Source of the DNA: Macrostomum hystrix
Lineage: Eukaryota; Platyhelminthes; Macrostomidae
DNA length: 64,000 nucleotides
Reading direction: 5' to 3'
NCBI GenBank assembly: GCA_950097015.1
Contig: CATNEN010000031.1
Location: 2,978,001 to 3,042,000 of the forward strand
Shown: positions 46,301-56,726 of the stretch, one piece after another
Layout of the letters: every line of letters starts with the position of its first letter
Position numbering within the stretch: the first letter of the stretch is position 1
Position numbers and translations under genes: made by a program
Notes under the pieces: generated by a model
What the model was told of the DNA's origin: nothing
Databases searched by the model: none
What the model saw: the letters and a program-made list of their open reading frames with translations, nothing else

Positions 46301-47959
46301 CTTTTGATTCCTCGACCTTCTTCTTGTCCTTCTTGTCCTTCTTGTCCTTCTTGTCCTCCTTCGGCTCCTCGACCTCCTTGCTTTTCTTCTTGTCTTTCTT
46401 GTCCTCTTTTGATTCCTCGACCTTCTTCTCGTCCTTCTTGTCCTTGTCCTTCGTGTCCTTCTTGTCCTTCGTGTCCTTCTTGTCCTTCGTGTCCTTCTTG
46501 TCCTTCGTGTCCTTCTTGTCCTTCGTGTCCTTCTTGTCCTTCGTGTCCTCTTTCGTCACTTGTTCACCCTCTTCCTCCTCCTCCTCTTCCGCCTCCGTCT
46601 TCTTCGACTTAGCAGCTTTAGACTTCGCCTCCTTCGCTTTCTTGTCCTTCTTGCCTTCCTTTGATGTCTTTGATTTGACACCGTCCTTCTCGTCGGCAGC
46701 ACCATCGTCTTCTTCGGCGTCAACCTTTCCTTTCTTTCCGCTGTCTTTCTTTTTCTTGTCGTCGTCTTTCTTTGGCTTCTTCTCCTCCCCGGCTGTTGAC
46801 TTCTCCGAATCTTTTCGCGACTTTTTGTCGTCTTTTTTGCTGTCATTCTTGTCCTTCTTCTTTGATGCCTCAACCTCTTGCTTGTCTTTCTTTTTGTCTT
46901 TTGACTTCTTGTCCTTCTTGTCAGACTTCTTGTCCTCTTCCTTTCCTTTTACGGAATCCTTCTGCTTGGCTGTCACGGTCTTCTCTTGGGATTTTTCATC
47001 ATCATCATCATCTTCTTCTTCTTCGTCCTGTTCTTCAAGTTGTTTCTTATCTACTTTGGGACCCTCTTGTTCCTCTTCATCGGTGTCCTCAAAGTCATTT
47101 TCGATCTCAGACTTCTTGGCGGATGTGACAGACTTTCTGTCTTCGTCGTCAACTTCCACTTTGTTCTTTCCCTTCTTGTCGTCCTTTCCTCCCTTGCCTT
47201 TACTAGAATCTTTTTTATCCTTTTTACTCTTGTCCTTGCCATTATCCGTCTGCTCATTGTCTTTTTTCTTTTTCCCCTTCTTATCGATCGACTTCTCCGG
47301 TTCATCTTCATCTTCATCCTTTGGCACCTCGATTTGCAGTTTGATCATGGCCTTCTCTGCCTTCGTCTTGAAAATTGATTTAAAAGTTAATCCATAAAAT
47401 GTTATTAGAATAAATATTCGATTCATATTTCATATTTTAAAACGCTCTTACCAGTTCGTCCTGAAGCGACTTTAATAGTCCAGACTTCTTGGAGTCGAGC
47501 ATCAGTATCTTCTTCGATGGCTATAAACGAAGACGATAAAGCCCATTTCGTGCTTGGAAAAATAATGACAGTAAGTTAGTTTAAAACTAATTTAAGGTAA
47601 AAAAAATACCTCGAAGTCTTTTATTTCTTGAGCGTACTCTTTTTTCTTGTCTCGAAATTCGGAGTACCTGAAAATTGAAAATCAGGGCAAGGGCAAGAGT
47701 TCATTCTAGTTCGTTTAAGTAATCTATAGAATCTAAAACTAATGGTATTATCAAAAGAACCTTTTCTGTTGCTTCTCCGCATCATCATCAGGTAGTGACG
47801 CACAGAAAGCCTTAATCTGAAAGGTAAATCAATCGATACACAAATAATTTCACAATTTGTGAAGCTGGAAAGTATGCATAAGAGTCCCCAACAATAGACA
47901 AAAAATACCTCTTTAGCAAAAGTGTCCACTTGTTTTTTTAACCCACTGAAGTCACTCAT
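37334..47959 (-). CDS. NPHP1: Nephrocystin-1, 19 exons, with a giant charged exon
   Basis: Scaffold of the ciliary transition zone. Phase-consistent exons: 47959-47909, 47816-47761, 47667-47610, 47520-47452, 47366-45528, 45423-45329, 44835-44662, 44121-44082, 44000-43884, 42994-42910, 42210-42071, 40305-40030, 39904-39825, 39729-39662, 38746-38656, 38149-37960, 37867-37826, 37717-37598, 37504-37334; 1,253 residues against about 730 in human. SH3 domain about 695-750 (YEALQAHSDSD, PDGWWLARNARGHEGLVPGN). The nephrocystin C-terminal region follows: GMPSGFRVSSLARWF, RFVRMCLFDG, VSNVHTVRA, VPLFDENGGPTPAK, LEGGTPFDQKQEVD, GNLANLQLHSLYRHVL, ADQPDLMDV. Exon 5 adds 613 codons rich in Lys/Glu/Asp, with six KDTKDK copies. 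One donor is GC. A block of about 50 residues known in vertebrates before GMPSGFR is missing from my model. Confidence 0.95.
38222..38573 (+). mobile_element. SINE family 2 copy in NPHP1 intron
   Basis: The head resembles the other copies (GCGCGTTTGCCTCCCGAACT, B box CTCGATTCCG). The body (GGCGCAGCCGCGGAGAGAAG ... CACACCTGTGTGAGCGTG) ends near 38,513. It runs into a second tRNA-like head on the minus strand (38,513-38,573; B box GAGTTCGATTCTGAGC), giving a head-in chimaera. Confidence 0.82.
39138..39445 (+). repeat. Three tandem copies of a 104-bp unit
   Basis: TCTAAAAATAGCAACAGCTC begins at 39,138, 39,242 and 39,346. The first two copies are nearly identical and the third has diverged. Each holds CCAATCG and GTCACGTG (inverted CCAAT plus E-box-like). 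In an NPHP1 intron. Confidence 0.9.
39752..39810 (+). repeat. (GACT)n microsatellite
   Basis: About fifteen uninterrupted GACT tetranucleotides, 14 bases downstream (minus strand) of the NPHP1 donor at 39,824. Confidence 0.95.
40312..40893 (+). repeat. 21-bp minisatellite touching an NPHP1 splice acceptor
   Basis: About 28 copies of a 21-bp unit (core GGGGATTGGAGCAGTGTTCA). As 21 is a multiple of 3, it stays open on both strands. On the minus strand the frame (NPREHCS repeats) runs straight into NPHP1 exon 40,305-40,030. The array starts within ten bases of the acceptor, so the pyrimidine tract derives from the repeat edge. Confidence 0.95.
41038..41546. other. Intron DNA, nothing recognised
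   Basis: AT-rich NPHP1 intron sequence. It contains a small palindrome TAAGAACCT/AGGTTCTTATATATTA near 41,175-41,205. Confidence 0.5.
41547..41834. mobile_element. MITE with perfect 63-bp inverted repeats and TA duplication
   Basis: The arms start TTGGTTTTGTCGCGCTATG. After removing a nested insertion from the left arm (41,572-41,634), the arms are exact reverse complements over 63 bp (41,547-41,672 against 41,772-41,834). TA flanks both ends, as for Tc1/mariner-type elements. The interior is about 100 bases and non-coding. It lies in an NPHP1 intron. Confidence 0.88.
41572..41626. mobile_element. 55-bp insertion with 8-bp target duplication inside the MITE
   Basis: A 55-bp segment interrupts the left MITE arm. 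It begins CAAGGAC and ends GTCCTTG (7-bp inverted ends) and is flanked by TGTGGAAC on both sides (41,564-41,571 and 41,627-41,634). The intact right arm has a single TGTGGAAC complement, so the pre-insertion state is visible. An 8-bp duplication with short inverted ends suggests hAT-type transposition. Confidence 0.82.
42489..42713 (+). repeat. Dispersed repeat, copy A
   Basis: Shares TTTAAATACAC, GAAACCGAATGACCGATTTT and GACTAACATTGCTCTGTATA-like blocks with 44,213-44,353. This is the longer copy. In an NPHP1 intron. Confidence 0.75.
43388..43712 (+). repeat. 35-bp minisatellite in NPHP1 intron
   Basis: About nine copies of a 35-bp unit (core GAGTGAGGTGGAGCTGAGGG then GTTGGGGTTAGCA), with GGGTTGAGGGTTAGCAGGCAGC variants. 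Unrelated to the 35-bp satellite at 285-9,627. It lies in the intron where the model lacks about 50 conserved residues. Confidence 0.93.
44213..44353 (+). repeat. Dispersed repeat, copy B
   Basis: Shorter copy of the 42,489-42,713 repeat, lacking its middle. Ends alike in TCTATGG(A/C)GAATCC. Confidence 0.75.
44893..45124 (-). mobile_element. SINE family 2 copy in NPHP1 intron
   Basis: Minus-strand copy with head at 45,060-45,124 (B box GAGTTCGATTCCGCGGC) and body to GTGTACACACC. The last 130 bases of the family consensus are missing. It lies between the two exons that split the SH3 domain. Confidence 0.87.
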
Positions 47960-48261
47960 TTTGATGGGCGGAATGTTAATGAGCTGATAAAAATGGTTAG
48001 AAAAAGCATGTCAAAAAACCGATGTCGCTATTATGCCAATTTAATTTTGCAAAAGTTATTAGCGATATAAAAGCAGCTCTGTACTTTTTTTACCAATAAT
48101 TAGGTGAGAGTATAATATATTTAGGTTTGAAAGATTGCAATTTCATAGTGTTTGTTATACTTAGTATCTAAGTTAAGCGAAGTAATTTGGATTCGGGTAT
48201 TTTTTCGTTTTTCAAGTCGGCGTGATCGACATTTTTGGATTTATTTTGATTTTTATTCACC
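47960..48261. promoter_or_regulatory. Divergent promoter region between NPHP1 and tectonic
   Basis: 302 bases separate the two start codons, which point away from each other. The stretch is AT-rich and free of repeats. I see no complete X-box (GTNRCC-N(0-3)-RGYAAC) and no clear TATA box position. It must hold both 5' UTRs and any shared control sites, unless spliced leaders or distant first exons are used. Confidence 0.6.
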
Positions 48262-51200
48262 ATGACTGGTTGGTGTACTAAGCTTGCTTTTTTATTGACC
48301 ATTTGCACAACGGTTCTGTCTCAAGGTACTTAGCATTATTATTGTCAATCTTTTTTTCCTTTCCCATTTTTACTAATCACGGTTACATGGTTTGACTTAT
48401 CTGTAAAATATAATAATCCGTTTCCAAGAATTAATCATTTATTGCTCTTTACCAAATTTATTTTTAACTCTGTTAACAGTTTTGAGCCCTTACGCAGCAA
48501 TAGTTTTAACACTCAACGAATATTATTATAAAATCAAAAATATATAGTACAAGCACAAATAGCAGGTGAAACCTATCACGGTACTTCTTATTGTTATATA
48601 ATATTTATTTGCTTATAAAAACATGCAATAGAAAAAACGATATTTTTTCCTTTTCTTTATAAGCAAAAAGTTATAGGCAAATTATTATTATTGTATATGA
48701 CTAAGAGATCAACCAAGTGACATAATAGCTAAAGAAAAAACTGTTTACCTTGACTGAAAAAATGAATATGCCTAGAGTTGTCTCACATTGCCCTCATAAG
48801 TTTATGAGAGTTGTCTCATAAAACCCATGGGGTTTTATTGAACACTTTTACGTTTTATCTAATTCTCTAAAAGCAATACAGTATTTCTACATGGTTGTCA
48901 AGTCTAAAAATGAGTGTATATACAAAAGATATAATGTGCATTTTTATTTAAAATTTTCGTAGCTACCTGATTCAGAAATTGTAAAAAAACAAGTATCTTT
49001 AACTTATCTATACTAATCTACTATGCCAAAATTGAATTTTAGATTTTCTCGGATCTTGCACTTGCGATTTGACTAGCAATGCTTGTGACATGAACTGCTG
49101 CTGCGACCCGGACTGTTCGGTGGACATCAAGCAGACTTTTTCTGCCTGTTTTTCAACATACAAATAGTGGGTGCAGTGCCTCAGTTAAAAATATACACTC
49201 ATTCACAATTTTAAAAAACGTTAATTTTACTAATTTCAGTGAGAATGCGTTATCGTGCGATCAATCAGCGGTACTTTATCGGAACTTCACATCATATACG
49301 TCCAATACTACTAGCAGTAACCTTTTCTGCGTCTACTTGGATCGATGTAAGAAGCGTCAAAAAGGAAAACTTTTCTATTTCCTCTTATCTCTTAGCAATA
49401 TGAATTTGGTGTTAAAAATATTATTGACTGTAAATAATCCATACACTACGCCTTTTTAAGACTCCACCAGGAACTATTACGCATCTACGTCCATCGACCC
49501 GACCAGTGAGACAAGCGTTTCCACTGCCGTGAACACCTATGGCGCATCAACTGCCTTCAGTAGCGCAACTTCAGGCGTTGATCCCGCTTCGTTAAGAACT
49601 AATTATAGGGTCAGTGCAGCATTTTCTCGCATTAATCACTCTTAATTCCCACTCCCATCCTGAGCTCGAATCTCTACTGTCATCCTGAGCTTAAATCTCT
49701 ACTGTCATCCTCAGCTCGAATCTCTACTGTCATCCTGAGCTCGAATCTCTACTGTCATCCTGAGCTCAAATCTCTACTGTCATCCTGAGCTCAATTCTCT
49801 ACTGTCATCCTGAGCTCAAATCTCTACTGTCATCCTGAGCTTAAATCTCTACTGTCATCCTGAGCTCAAATCTCTACTGTCATCCTGAGCTCGAATCTCT
49901 ACTGTCATCCTGAGCTCAAATCTCTACTGTCATCCTGAGCTCAAATCTCTACTGTCATCCTCAGCTCGAATCTCTACTCCCATCCTGAGTTCAAATCTCT
50001 ACTGTCATCCTCAGCTCAAATCTCTACTCCCATCCTGAGCTCGAATCTCTACTCCCATCCTGAGCTCAAATCTCTACTGTCATCCTGAGCTCGAATCTCT
50101 ACTGTCATCCTGAGCTCGAATCTCTACTGTCATCCTGAGCTCGAATCTCTACTGTCATCCTGAGCTCGAATCTCTACTGTCATCCTGAGCTCGAATCTCT
50201 ACTGTCATCCTGAGCTCGAATCTCAATTTTACCCTGAGCTCAAATCCTCACTTCCTATCCTCCTGAGTTCAAAACTCAGTCTTGCCATCAGTCTCAAACG
50301 TCAGCTTTCATCGTAAGTCATGACATTAAATTTGGGCAACAATTTAATTAAGCCTAAACTTTTATTTATGCTGGTAGAGTGCCATCTAAATATTCTCCTC
50401 TCCTCCAACCAAGATCAACGTGCCAGTGCAGGTACTGTACTCCTTGGGCAGCGGAGTCCTACCCGGCTTCCTGCCTCATCCGCGATCGCCAGGTGGGCCC
50501 GACTGCAGCTACGCCAATCCGGCTCTGTTTCTCGACTCCTCAAACAGCAGCTGCGCGAAGCAAATCACTAGCGCAAACTGCCCCACTGAACCAGTTGTGG
50601 ACCTGACCAACTTTGTGTCCAACTTTCGAGTGGCCAGGTAAACCTGATATTCCCATATTCTTGCTCGCGAGGCACAAACTTCACCCGAGACTGAGTATCA
50701 CGAAGATGGTTAAATGTGACAATAAAAATCTGCACGACAGGCAGCCCAGTCTGTTGAGCGCCTCTACAAACTACAATGGCACAGACTTGGTCGACATCAG
50801 CCAAACCTCCATCATCTGCTTGAACGCTTCTGGGGGCAGAGTCGACTGCGCAGGCGAACCGAAGCCCACACTGAGCGGCAGCGAATGCGCCAACTTGCTG
50901 AGCGAGGTTCGTCACAATAAACCAATGCTGCCTAGACCAGTTTGATTTAGACATCATTCAGCAACCAATTCTGTTTAACACCTTCACTCACAGCTTGAAG
51001 TTCGGGGGTTCGACTCTCCATTGTACTGAAATATATTTTTTCCTTCAGCAAGACAATTAACTCTGCATTTCTTTAGTTCAAACAGCTGTTAAATGGGTAC
51101 CCGCATTGGCTGGGATAATTAAGGGTGGGTGTGGCGTGCCCCCAGTTCATGAACTGAACACAGCCTTCACATGTGCCTCGCAATAGCTGCGGCTGTGCTG

Positions 51201-53070
51201 TCGGCTGCATATCTAGCCTAATTAGGGCTGGTGTAATCAGTTATTATTATTATTATCATATTATCACTAAGACCAGAAACCATCTGCACCATTCGGAGGT
51301 TGAGTGGCAGAGCGGTCTAACGCGTTTGCCTCTCGCACCAAGGTCCCTGAGCTCGATTCCTCGGCGAGGCCACGTTCATTTGGGCGCAGCCGCGGAGAAA
51401 GGGCTTGGAGGCTTGTCATGCAATCTCCAAGGCACAGTGAAAGTGCACACTGCCTGACGATGAGAAAGTCAGGGCAGATGTACACACCTGTGTGAGCGTG
51501 TGCCTGCGTTCGGTATCTGTGTGCGTGTGTGCTCAGGAGTCAGCGAATCGGGCAGAATTGCCTCCTCGCTGGCTGCGTGTCTAGTGTCACCAAATGATGT
51601 GCCATTGCCCGCAGCCCTCTTAAAATTAAAATTATTATTATGTGCACCATTGCAGCTGAAGTACAATATACAGTACACACACGGCACTGGCATCACGGCC
51701 GTGACCTACGACGCTGTGCTGCGCACCGTTTCGGTTGGCTCATACCTGCAGCAGACATTCGCGCTTAGCTACAATTTTGTAAGCCACTTTTTCGTTATCT
51801 TGTCCAGCATTTTACGCACATAGATCAAGGGGCATATAGAAAAATGAATAAAATAATACGATATTTATGTTTGCACAAATAAAGCTTGACAAGCATCCAT
51901 GGAGTCATTTACAAGGAAGCTAATATCTTCCAAACACTCTACAAAGTTTGTGCTGAAAAAAAGTAAAAATCTCCGTAGTGTATTTTTCCAAGAAACTTAA
52001 ATTACCGTCATTCTACTCCTAGAGGTTCCTGCTATTTGTATCCGTATTAGCTATTATCATTGTCTGTTTGCACTATATCGAATGATTATGCACTTCCTCA
52101 GAGCGGCAGCGGGTCTAGCGACCTGTACGATAGAAGCGGCAATCCGGGCTACTTGACGGGCCGGCCGCTACTCGCCGGCCAGGTGAGCGTTAATTCGACC
52201 GTTGGCCCGGTTCCCAACCCCAGCCGATGGCGCGTCACCCTGCCACCAGTGAGCGCCGACGGGTCCTGCAACGACGCAGAGATCGGTGTCACAGCCGGCC
52301 AGACGGTTCTGTTCGGCGAGAACATTCGCGCCACCTGTCTGCGCAGCCTGTCGTGGAACTCCACAGTCAAACAGCTGACGACCGCGTGCTCCGATGTGAA
52401 CGCTGCAATTCAGCGCTCGCTAATCAGTTTGGGCTCTGCGGGCAATATTGCGCTGGCCGCGTTCGGCAACGCCAGTTCTAGCAGCTCGGGCGACTGGTTC
52501 AGGATCAGCGTGGATTCCTGCAGCGGGGTTCCTTCTTCGACTGCAACAGCCTGCACTGGCATGATCCTGGGCGGTCGACTGGAGATCCTGATGGCCCGAG
52601 CCGGCTCTGTGTCCAATGCGCAGAACAAGCTGGTGGCAGCCCGATTGTCCTGCGAGGTTGGAACGATTGCGTTTCCTGTAAGTTGGCGCCTTGACAACAA
52701 ATCTGTCGGAGCTGCTGCATTTACTTGCTATTAACACCTTCAAATGGTTGTCAGTCAAAGTTTAAAATGACCGTTACTTCACGCCAATCCGCTTCTCCAG
52801 TGCGCTGCCGGCTCCTGCACGGCAGCCACCGCGACCCTCAGCAGGGTGAACTTTCTGACTTCGTACACCGTAGCTTTCATCGACGTGAGCGATCAGCCGC
52901 TGGAGGGCGCGAAGCAGCGCCCGGTCTACCTGCTCAGGCTGCCCACCGACTTTTTCTATCCACTCTACACTAGTGGAGGCACTGCTACCACTGGATACTC
53001 ACTCATGTCCCACTGCCTTCTACCGCTGCTACTTCTGGCTTCAGCTGCCACCAGCAGCAACTGGCTGTAG
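48262..53070 (+). CDS. TCTN: Tectonic family protein, nine exons
   Basis: Secreted or membrane-anchored component of the MKS/B9 complex at the ciliary transition zone. Exons: 48262-48325, 49043-49166, 49240-49346, 49461-49609, 50414-50637, 50741-50906, 51656-51778, 52102-52677, 52801-53070; all phases agree, 600 residues (family about 590-700). Residues 1-21 form a signal peptide (LAFLLTICTTVLS). The tectonic cysteine block CTCDLTSNACDMNCCCDPDC follows, then PVQVLYSLGSGVLPGF, ITAVTYDAVLRTVSV with LQQTFALSYNF, and SGNPGYLTGRPLLAG. A hydrophobic C-terminus (CLLPLLLLASAA) could be a membrane or GPI-type anchor. I cannot say which paralogue (TCTN1/2/3). One intron has a 25-bp array and another holds two SINEs. 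The ATG fits the signal peptide. Confidence 0.94.
49653..50230 (+). repeat. 25-bp minisatellite in tectonic intron
   Basis: About 23 copies of a 25-bp unit (core TGAGCTCGAATCTCTACTGT then CATCC), with variants CTCAAATC, TCAGCTC and CTCCCATCC. It lies between tectonic exons 4 and 5. Confidence 0.95.
50992..51262 (+). mobile_element. SINE family 1, 5'-shortened copy
   Basis: Starts at the B box (GTTCGGGGGTTCGACTCTCC) and continues through CAGCAAGACAATTAACTCTG and AATAGCTGCGGCTGTGCTGT to an ATTATTATTATTAT tail. Matches 23,379-23,698. In a tectonic intron. Confidence 0.85.
51296..51645 (+). mobile_element. SINE family 2, longest copy
   Basis: Head GGCAGAGCGGTCTAACGCG (A box) and GAGCTCGATTCC (B box). 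Then GGGCGCAGCCGCGGAGAAAG, GTCAGGGCAGATGTACACAC, CTCCTCGCTGGCTGCGTGTC and a tail of AAAATTAAAATTATTATTA. The tail ends about ten bases before tectonic exon 7, so the SINE abuts and may supply the branch and acceptor region. Confidence 0.88.
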
Positions 53071-54779
53071 ACAATTACAGAGCTAGGCGTTGCCTCGAAA
53101 AGGTCGCGAATCTTTCGTCGCGTTTTTCTGACATAATTATTATTGTAAACTGTATGGAAATACTACGGAGGGTATAGCACATGCCTACATATTTTCAGTG
53201 CTCCAAAAATGTTCAACCAATCGCTATTTAAATTCAGAAGACGGGCTAAATTTGTACATTTCTCTATCCGATGAAACAACTTCCAACTCCCGTGGTTTTC
53301 CCCCAGGGGTAAAATTACCTTGTCTTACTACTGTTAGTGACCTAGACATTGATAATAAAGAATATTCGTTAATAAAGAAAATTAAATATTTGTGAATATT
53401 TTATCTGAAACATAAAACTATATAGAGCGCAGGCGCTCATTGTCGTATGATACGTACACATGCCTAACAGAACCGCGTTGTACAATTAAGCTGTGCATAT
53501 AATCGATATTTTTTGCTAATCTTTAAATGTCTGTCTGTGTATTCCTCTAGCATTCCTTAAATTAATGTAAACAAAAATACTTGGTTACAGAAAATAATTT
53601 TACGAGGTTGTTACATGCAGATGGCCCAAAAGCACATACTGTCCCCATGCATACAAATTTAAATTGAGATCGATGTCTGTGACTATTTTATTTGCGTATT
53701 TGATATATCACAAAGCATGTTAGTTCTCGCTGTTTCGATTAGTTGCAGTAAGTGTCAACTGTCCCTATATGCTTTGTATACACCAACTAAAATATATATC
53801 TATTTAACAATGTGACGCGAAAATTTAAAATTTCTATAAGAATTAACTATGCTACTCGTAATAGCAGTTGATCATACCGAAGCATGTAAAAGTAAATCCG
53901 AAAACCATCCAAATGAGAAGCCACAGATTGTATATAAAGTAGTGATTTTTTCTAGTGTACTGTTTGTTATGTAGTGAACGAAGGGAACAACGGATTTGTT
54001 GGCAGATTCCAAATTGAGCAGTTATCCTTTTTGTGATAGCTTTGTGTCCGTATATTTATAGGTAGCTGATGTTAAATCGAAAGTTCTAGAAAACACGGAC
54101 TATAGAAGGTTCTAGAATATTCTGGCCACAGAAGGTTCTAGAAACTACTAGCTTCCTCACTGCACTACTCATAGTGGCAGTATGCGTAAATTAGCATTCA
54201 GTCAGTCAATACACAACACTGTTTTGTGGTACAGTACCTGTATAATAATGCAGAAAAAAAAGACATGTAGATCCTATATATGAAGCTCCCCCCCATCTTG
54301 CTTATTTTATAACAAGCAGACAAACCAATGCAGCTTACTATAAAAGATCTATAAAAGAACCAGCTTTATGAATCGAGCAAAAGTCGTGGCTTAACATTCT
54401 GGCAATAATTTATATGCTAAAATACAAAACTAGCCGTTATTGCAAGCTATAGACAATACAATTTTGGTTGTGTTTAAAGTGACATTATACAAACTATATT
54501 AGTTCGCGTACAGCTCGGCTTATGGTGCAAAACTGAGTACAAAAATGTCGGTCCAGTATAGAAAAGAGCCATCATGCAGCCGCGATTAATTAGTTGTACA
54601 CACAGACGTGAACTGCGCGCAGACATACAAAAAAAGAATATAGGCCAAATATACGTTGTGTAAATACGTTGTACATAGGTTTAGTTTGTTAATGTGCAAT
54701 CCAACGATGCTAAACATGTCTGAAAGTAACGTGAGAAAGGCGAAATTCAAGCAGCTGCAGCATTCTGAATTAGCGATTC
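53071..54779. other. Tectonic 3' flank and intergenic DNA
   Basis: Two AATAAA signals (53,354-53,359 and 53,371-53,376) about 300 bases past the tectonic stop suggest its 3' end. The rest is AT-rich; repeated AAGGTTCTAGAA-like pieces lie at 54,080-54,150. No gene seen. Confidence 0.5.
53354..53376 (+). terminator. Poly(A) signals after tectonic
   Basis: Two AATAAA hexamers 17 bases apart, about 285 bases downstream of the tectonic stop. Confidence 0.45.
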
Positions 54780-55126
54780 CGATCGCATTCCATGCATGGC
54801 TGGGTGTTCGATTCGCGTTTTCTGACCGATTGCATAAGCTGCATGCGTCAGCCAGGCAGGCTTTCCAACATAGCGAGCCCGCGTCCCGCCCACGATCGCC
54901 AACATATAGCAGCGCTGATCTCGCAGTGGGCACGAAGGTGAGCAGCGGCTTTGGACATCCAGAACGGCTGTACTTGGCAGTACGAATCCATGCGTTTTCC
55001 GGGCATGTGTCCTGCAAACTGCAGTCGCCGCTTCTGGAAGTCCCATTGGGTGTGGCTGTTTCGAGAGCTACGGGTAATGGATGCCAAGAGTGGCGCCTGG
55101 GTGACATTAATTTGTTTAAACTTCAA
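54780..55126 (-). mobile_element. LINE reverse-transcriptase 3' remnant, frameshifted
   Basis: The minus strand reads LLASITRSSRNS, KRRLQFAGHMPGKRMDSY, then after a frame change YVGDRGRDAGSLCWKACLAD. This is the same RRLxFAGH...YVxxxxxDAG order as at 31.6 kb. At least one frameshift is needed and no catalytic domain is present. A dead fragment; the plus-strand 168-codon frame here is its shadow. Confidence 0.6.
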
Positions 55127-56726
55127 ACAAAAAAGAAGCTGATAAAAATATTGTACTTTTAATGTTAAGTCGTGAATATCGATCGTTATAGTGCCAAAAA
55201 TGACCTAATCTTAATATTTCCTTATGCATGAATAGCCTTTTTCCTACACCACCGTGTAATACACTATCACTTTTGAAAGTGCATTGTCAACGTAAGCATC
55301 GTATTTTATGATTTCCCACCCATCAGAATCCTTGAATTGGTCATAACGCAATTTGTCGTAATCCTTTTTTCTTCGATTCATTTTTAAACCTCGCGCGACT
55401 TATTTCATTTCAAAATTCTGCATTTGCAGCACGGGCACATTCATGCTTTTTTACAAATAGACATTTCGTTTCGTGTTTGCCCCAAAAGGCTTATTGTCTG
55501 ATCCAAAGCGTCTATCTAGTATCTAGATATCTATCTATATAAAAAACCTATGGAAACTTATAGCCATAGGTTTAAATGTAAAAATACACATGTACAGCAC
55601 TACAGCTACAGTAAGTAATGTAGCTAAAATGTGTAGAATATTTTTACTTATATGCTGCTCATTATTCTCACAAGTAAAATGTAAAAATGCTTTATTATCA
55701 GTGGCACAGTGTGTAAGCTTCGATATTTACATCGCTATGCATTGTGTAAAAATACAGACAAATATATGAATTATTTTTAACCCACTATATAAGGCCTAGG
55801 CCCTATTCCTAAAATGTTATTTTTCACTCATCTAGAATCATAGAATGTAATGATAGCTAATTGACTAATGCTAATTTATAGAAACAGTAAAGGAAGGATC
55901 GAGATAGTATTTTTATGTCTGTAGGATTGCTGAATCATCAAGTTTGCAAGCACTTTTTGCTTTTTTTAGTTTGTAGGCCTAGCACTGCTGCCTAGGCCTA
56001 GTTAAAAAAAAGCATAGTATTTCAGCTATCTTTCTGGTTAATATTACTAATGTGAATCATTACTGCAATTTTCAACTTCTTATAATTTTGCCTTAGACCC
56101 CCTGGTTATATTTTATGTGGTTTGGAAAATTATAGAACTCTTATGCGAAATCTGTGCCAAATATTTCTACTACAAGTGCTAGGCCTATGGGTGCAAATAC
56201 TGAATAGTATCCAAAAATTAGGATGCACATCCACATGACATAGGATGTGAAGTCACTTTAAGATTTTTCACTGGGATACACAATTCTTTTGATGGTATTT
56301 TTGGATTGCCTAGATTCCTGATTAGGGTAGGTGTCAAGGAAGTGAAAAATGTCTGTGAGGGGCACTTAGTTACCAATTAATGGGCTGCCATAAAAAGATT
56401 TTCTAACAGTTTCCTGTCCCTCACTCCTAGTGATCCTTGCATAGAACTGGCTGGTTATGAGCGCTGTTTTTTTAGTTTGATCATTGTGTGTGCTGTTTAA
56501 AAATATTTAAAGATATTTGATGGGTATAGCCTGAATTACAAGTCACAGCGAACAGTTGACAGGCCTAAGCATACTATAACTTTCTTATGTGCAATATGTA
56601 CTTTTTACCAAATACCATTTATTAAAGTCTAATTGTAGCTCGTAGGCATAAAGGGCTTTACCATCGCATAGCAAATCAATAAACCCACAAGATTTGATCC
56701 CTCACTATTTCAGCCATCCATTTCAA
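55127..56726. other. No gene seen
   Basis: AT-rich intergenic DNA ending in TCACTATTTCAG (56,713), a good splice or trans-splice acceptor 14 bases before the NABP start codon. Confidence 0.55.

Noticed and set aside
46018-47397. 459-codon plus-strand Ser/Phe/Leu-rich frame
   Set aside because: It is the antisense of the Lys/Glu-rich NPHP1 exon; lack of stops follows from the biased codons on the other strand.
54656-55162. 168-codon plus-strand frame
   Set aside because: It is opposite a decayed LINE reverse-transcriptase remnant whose motifs read on the minus strand.
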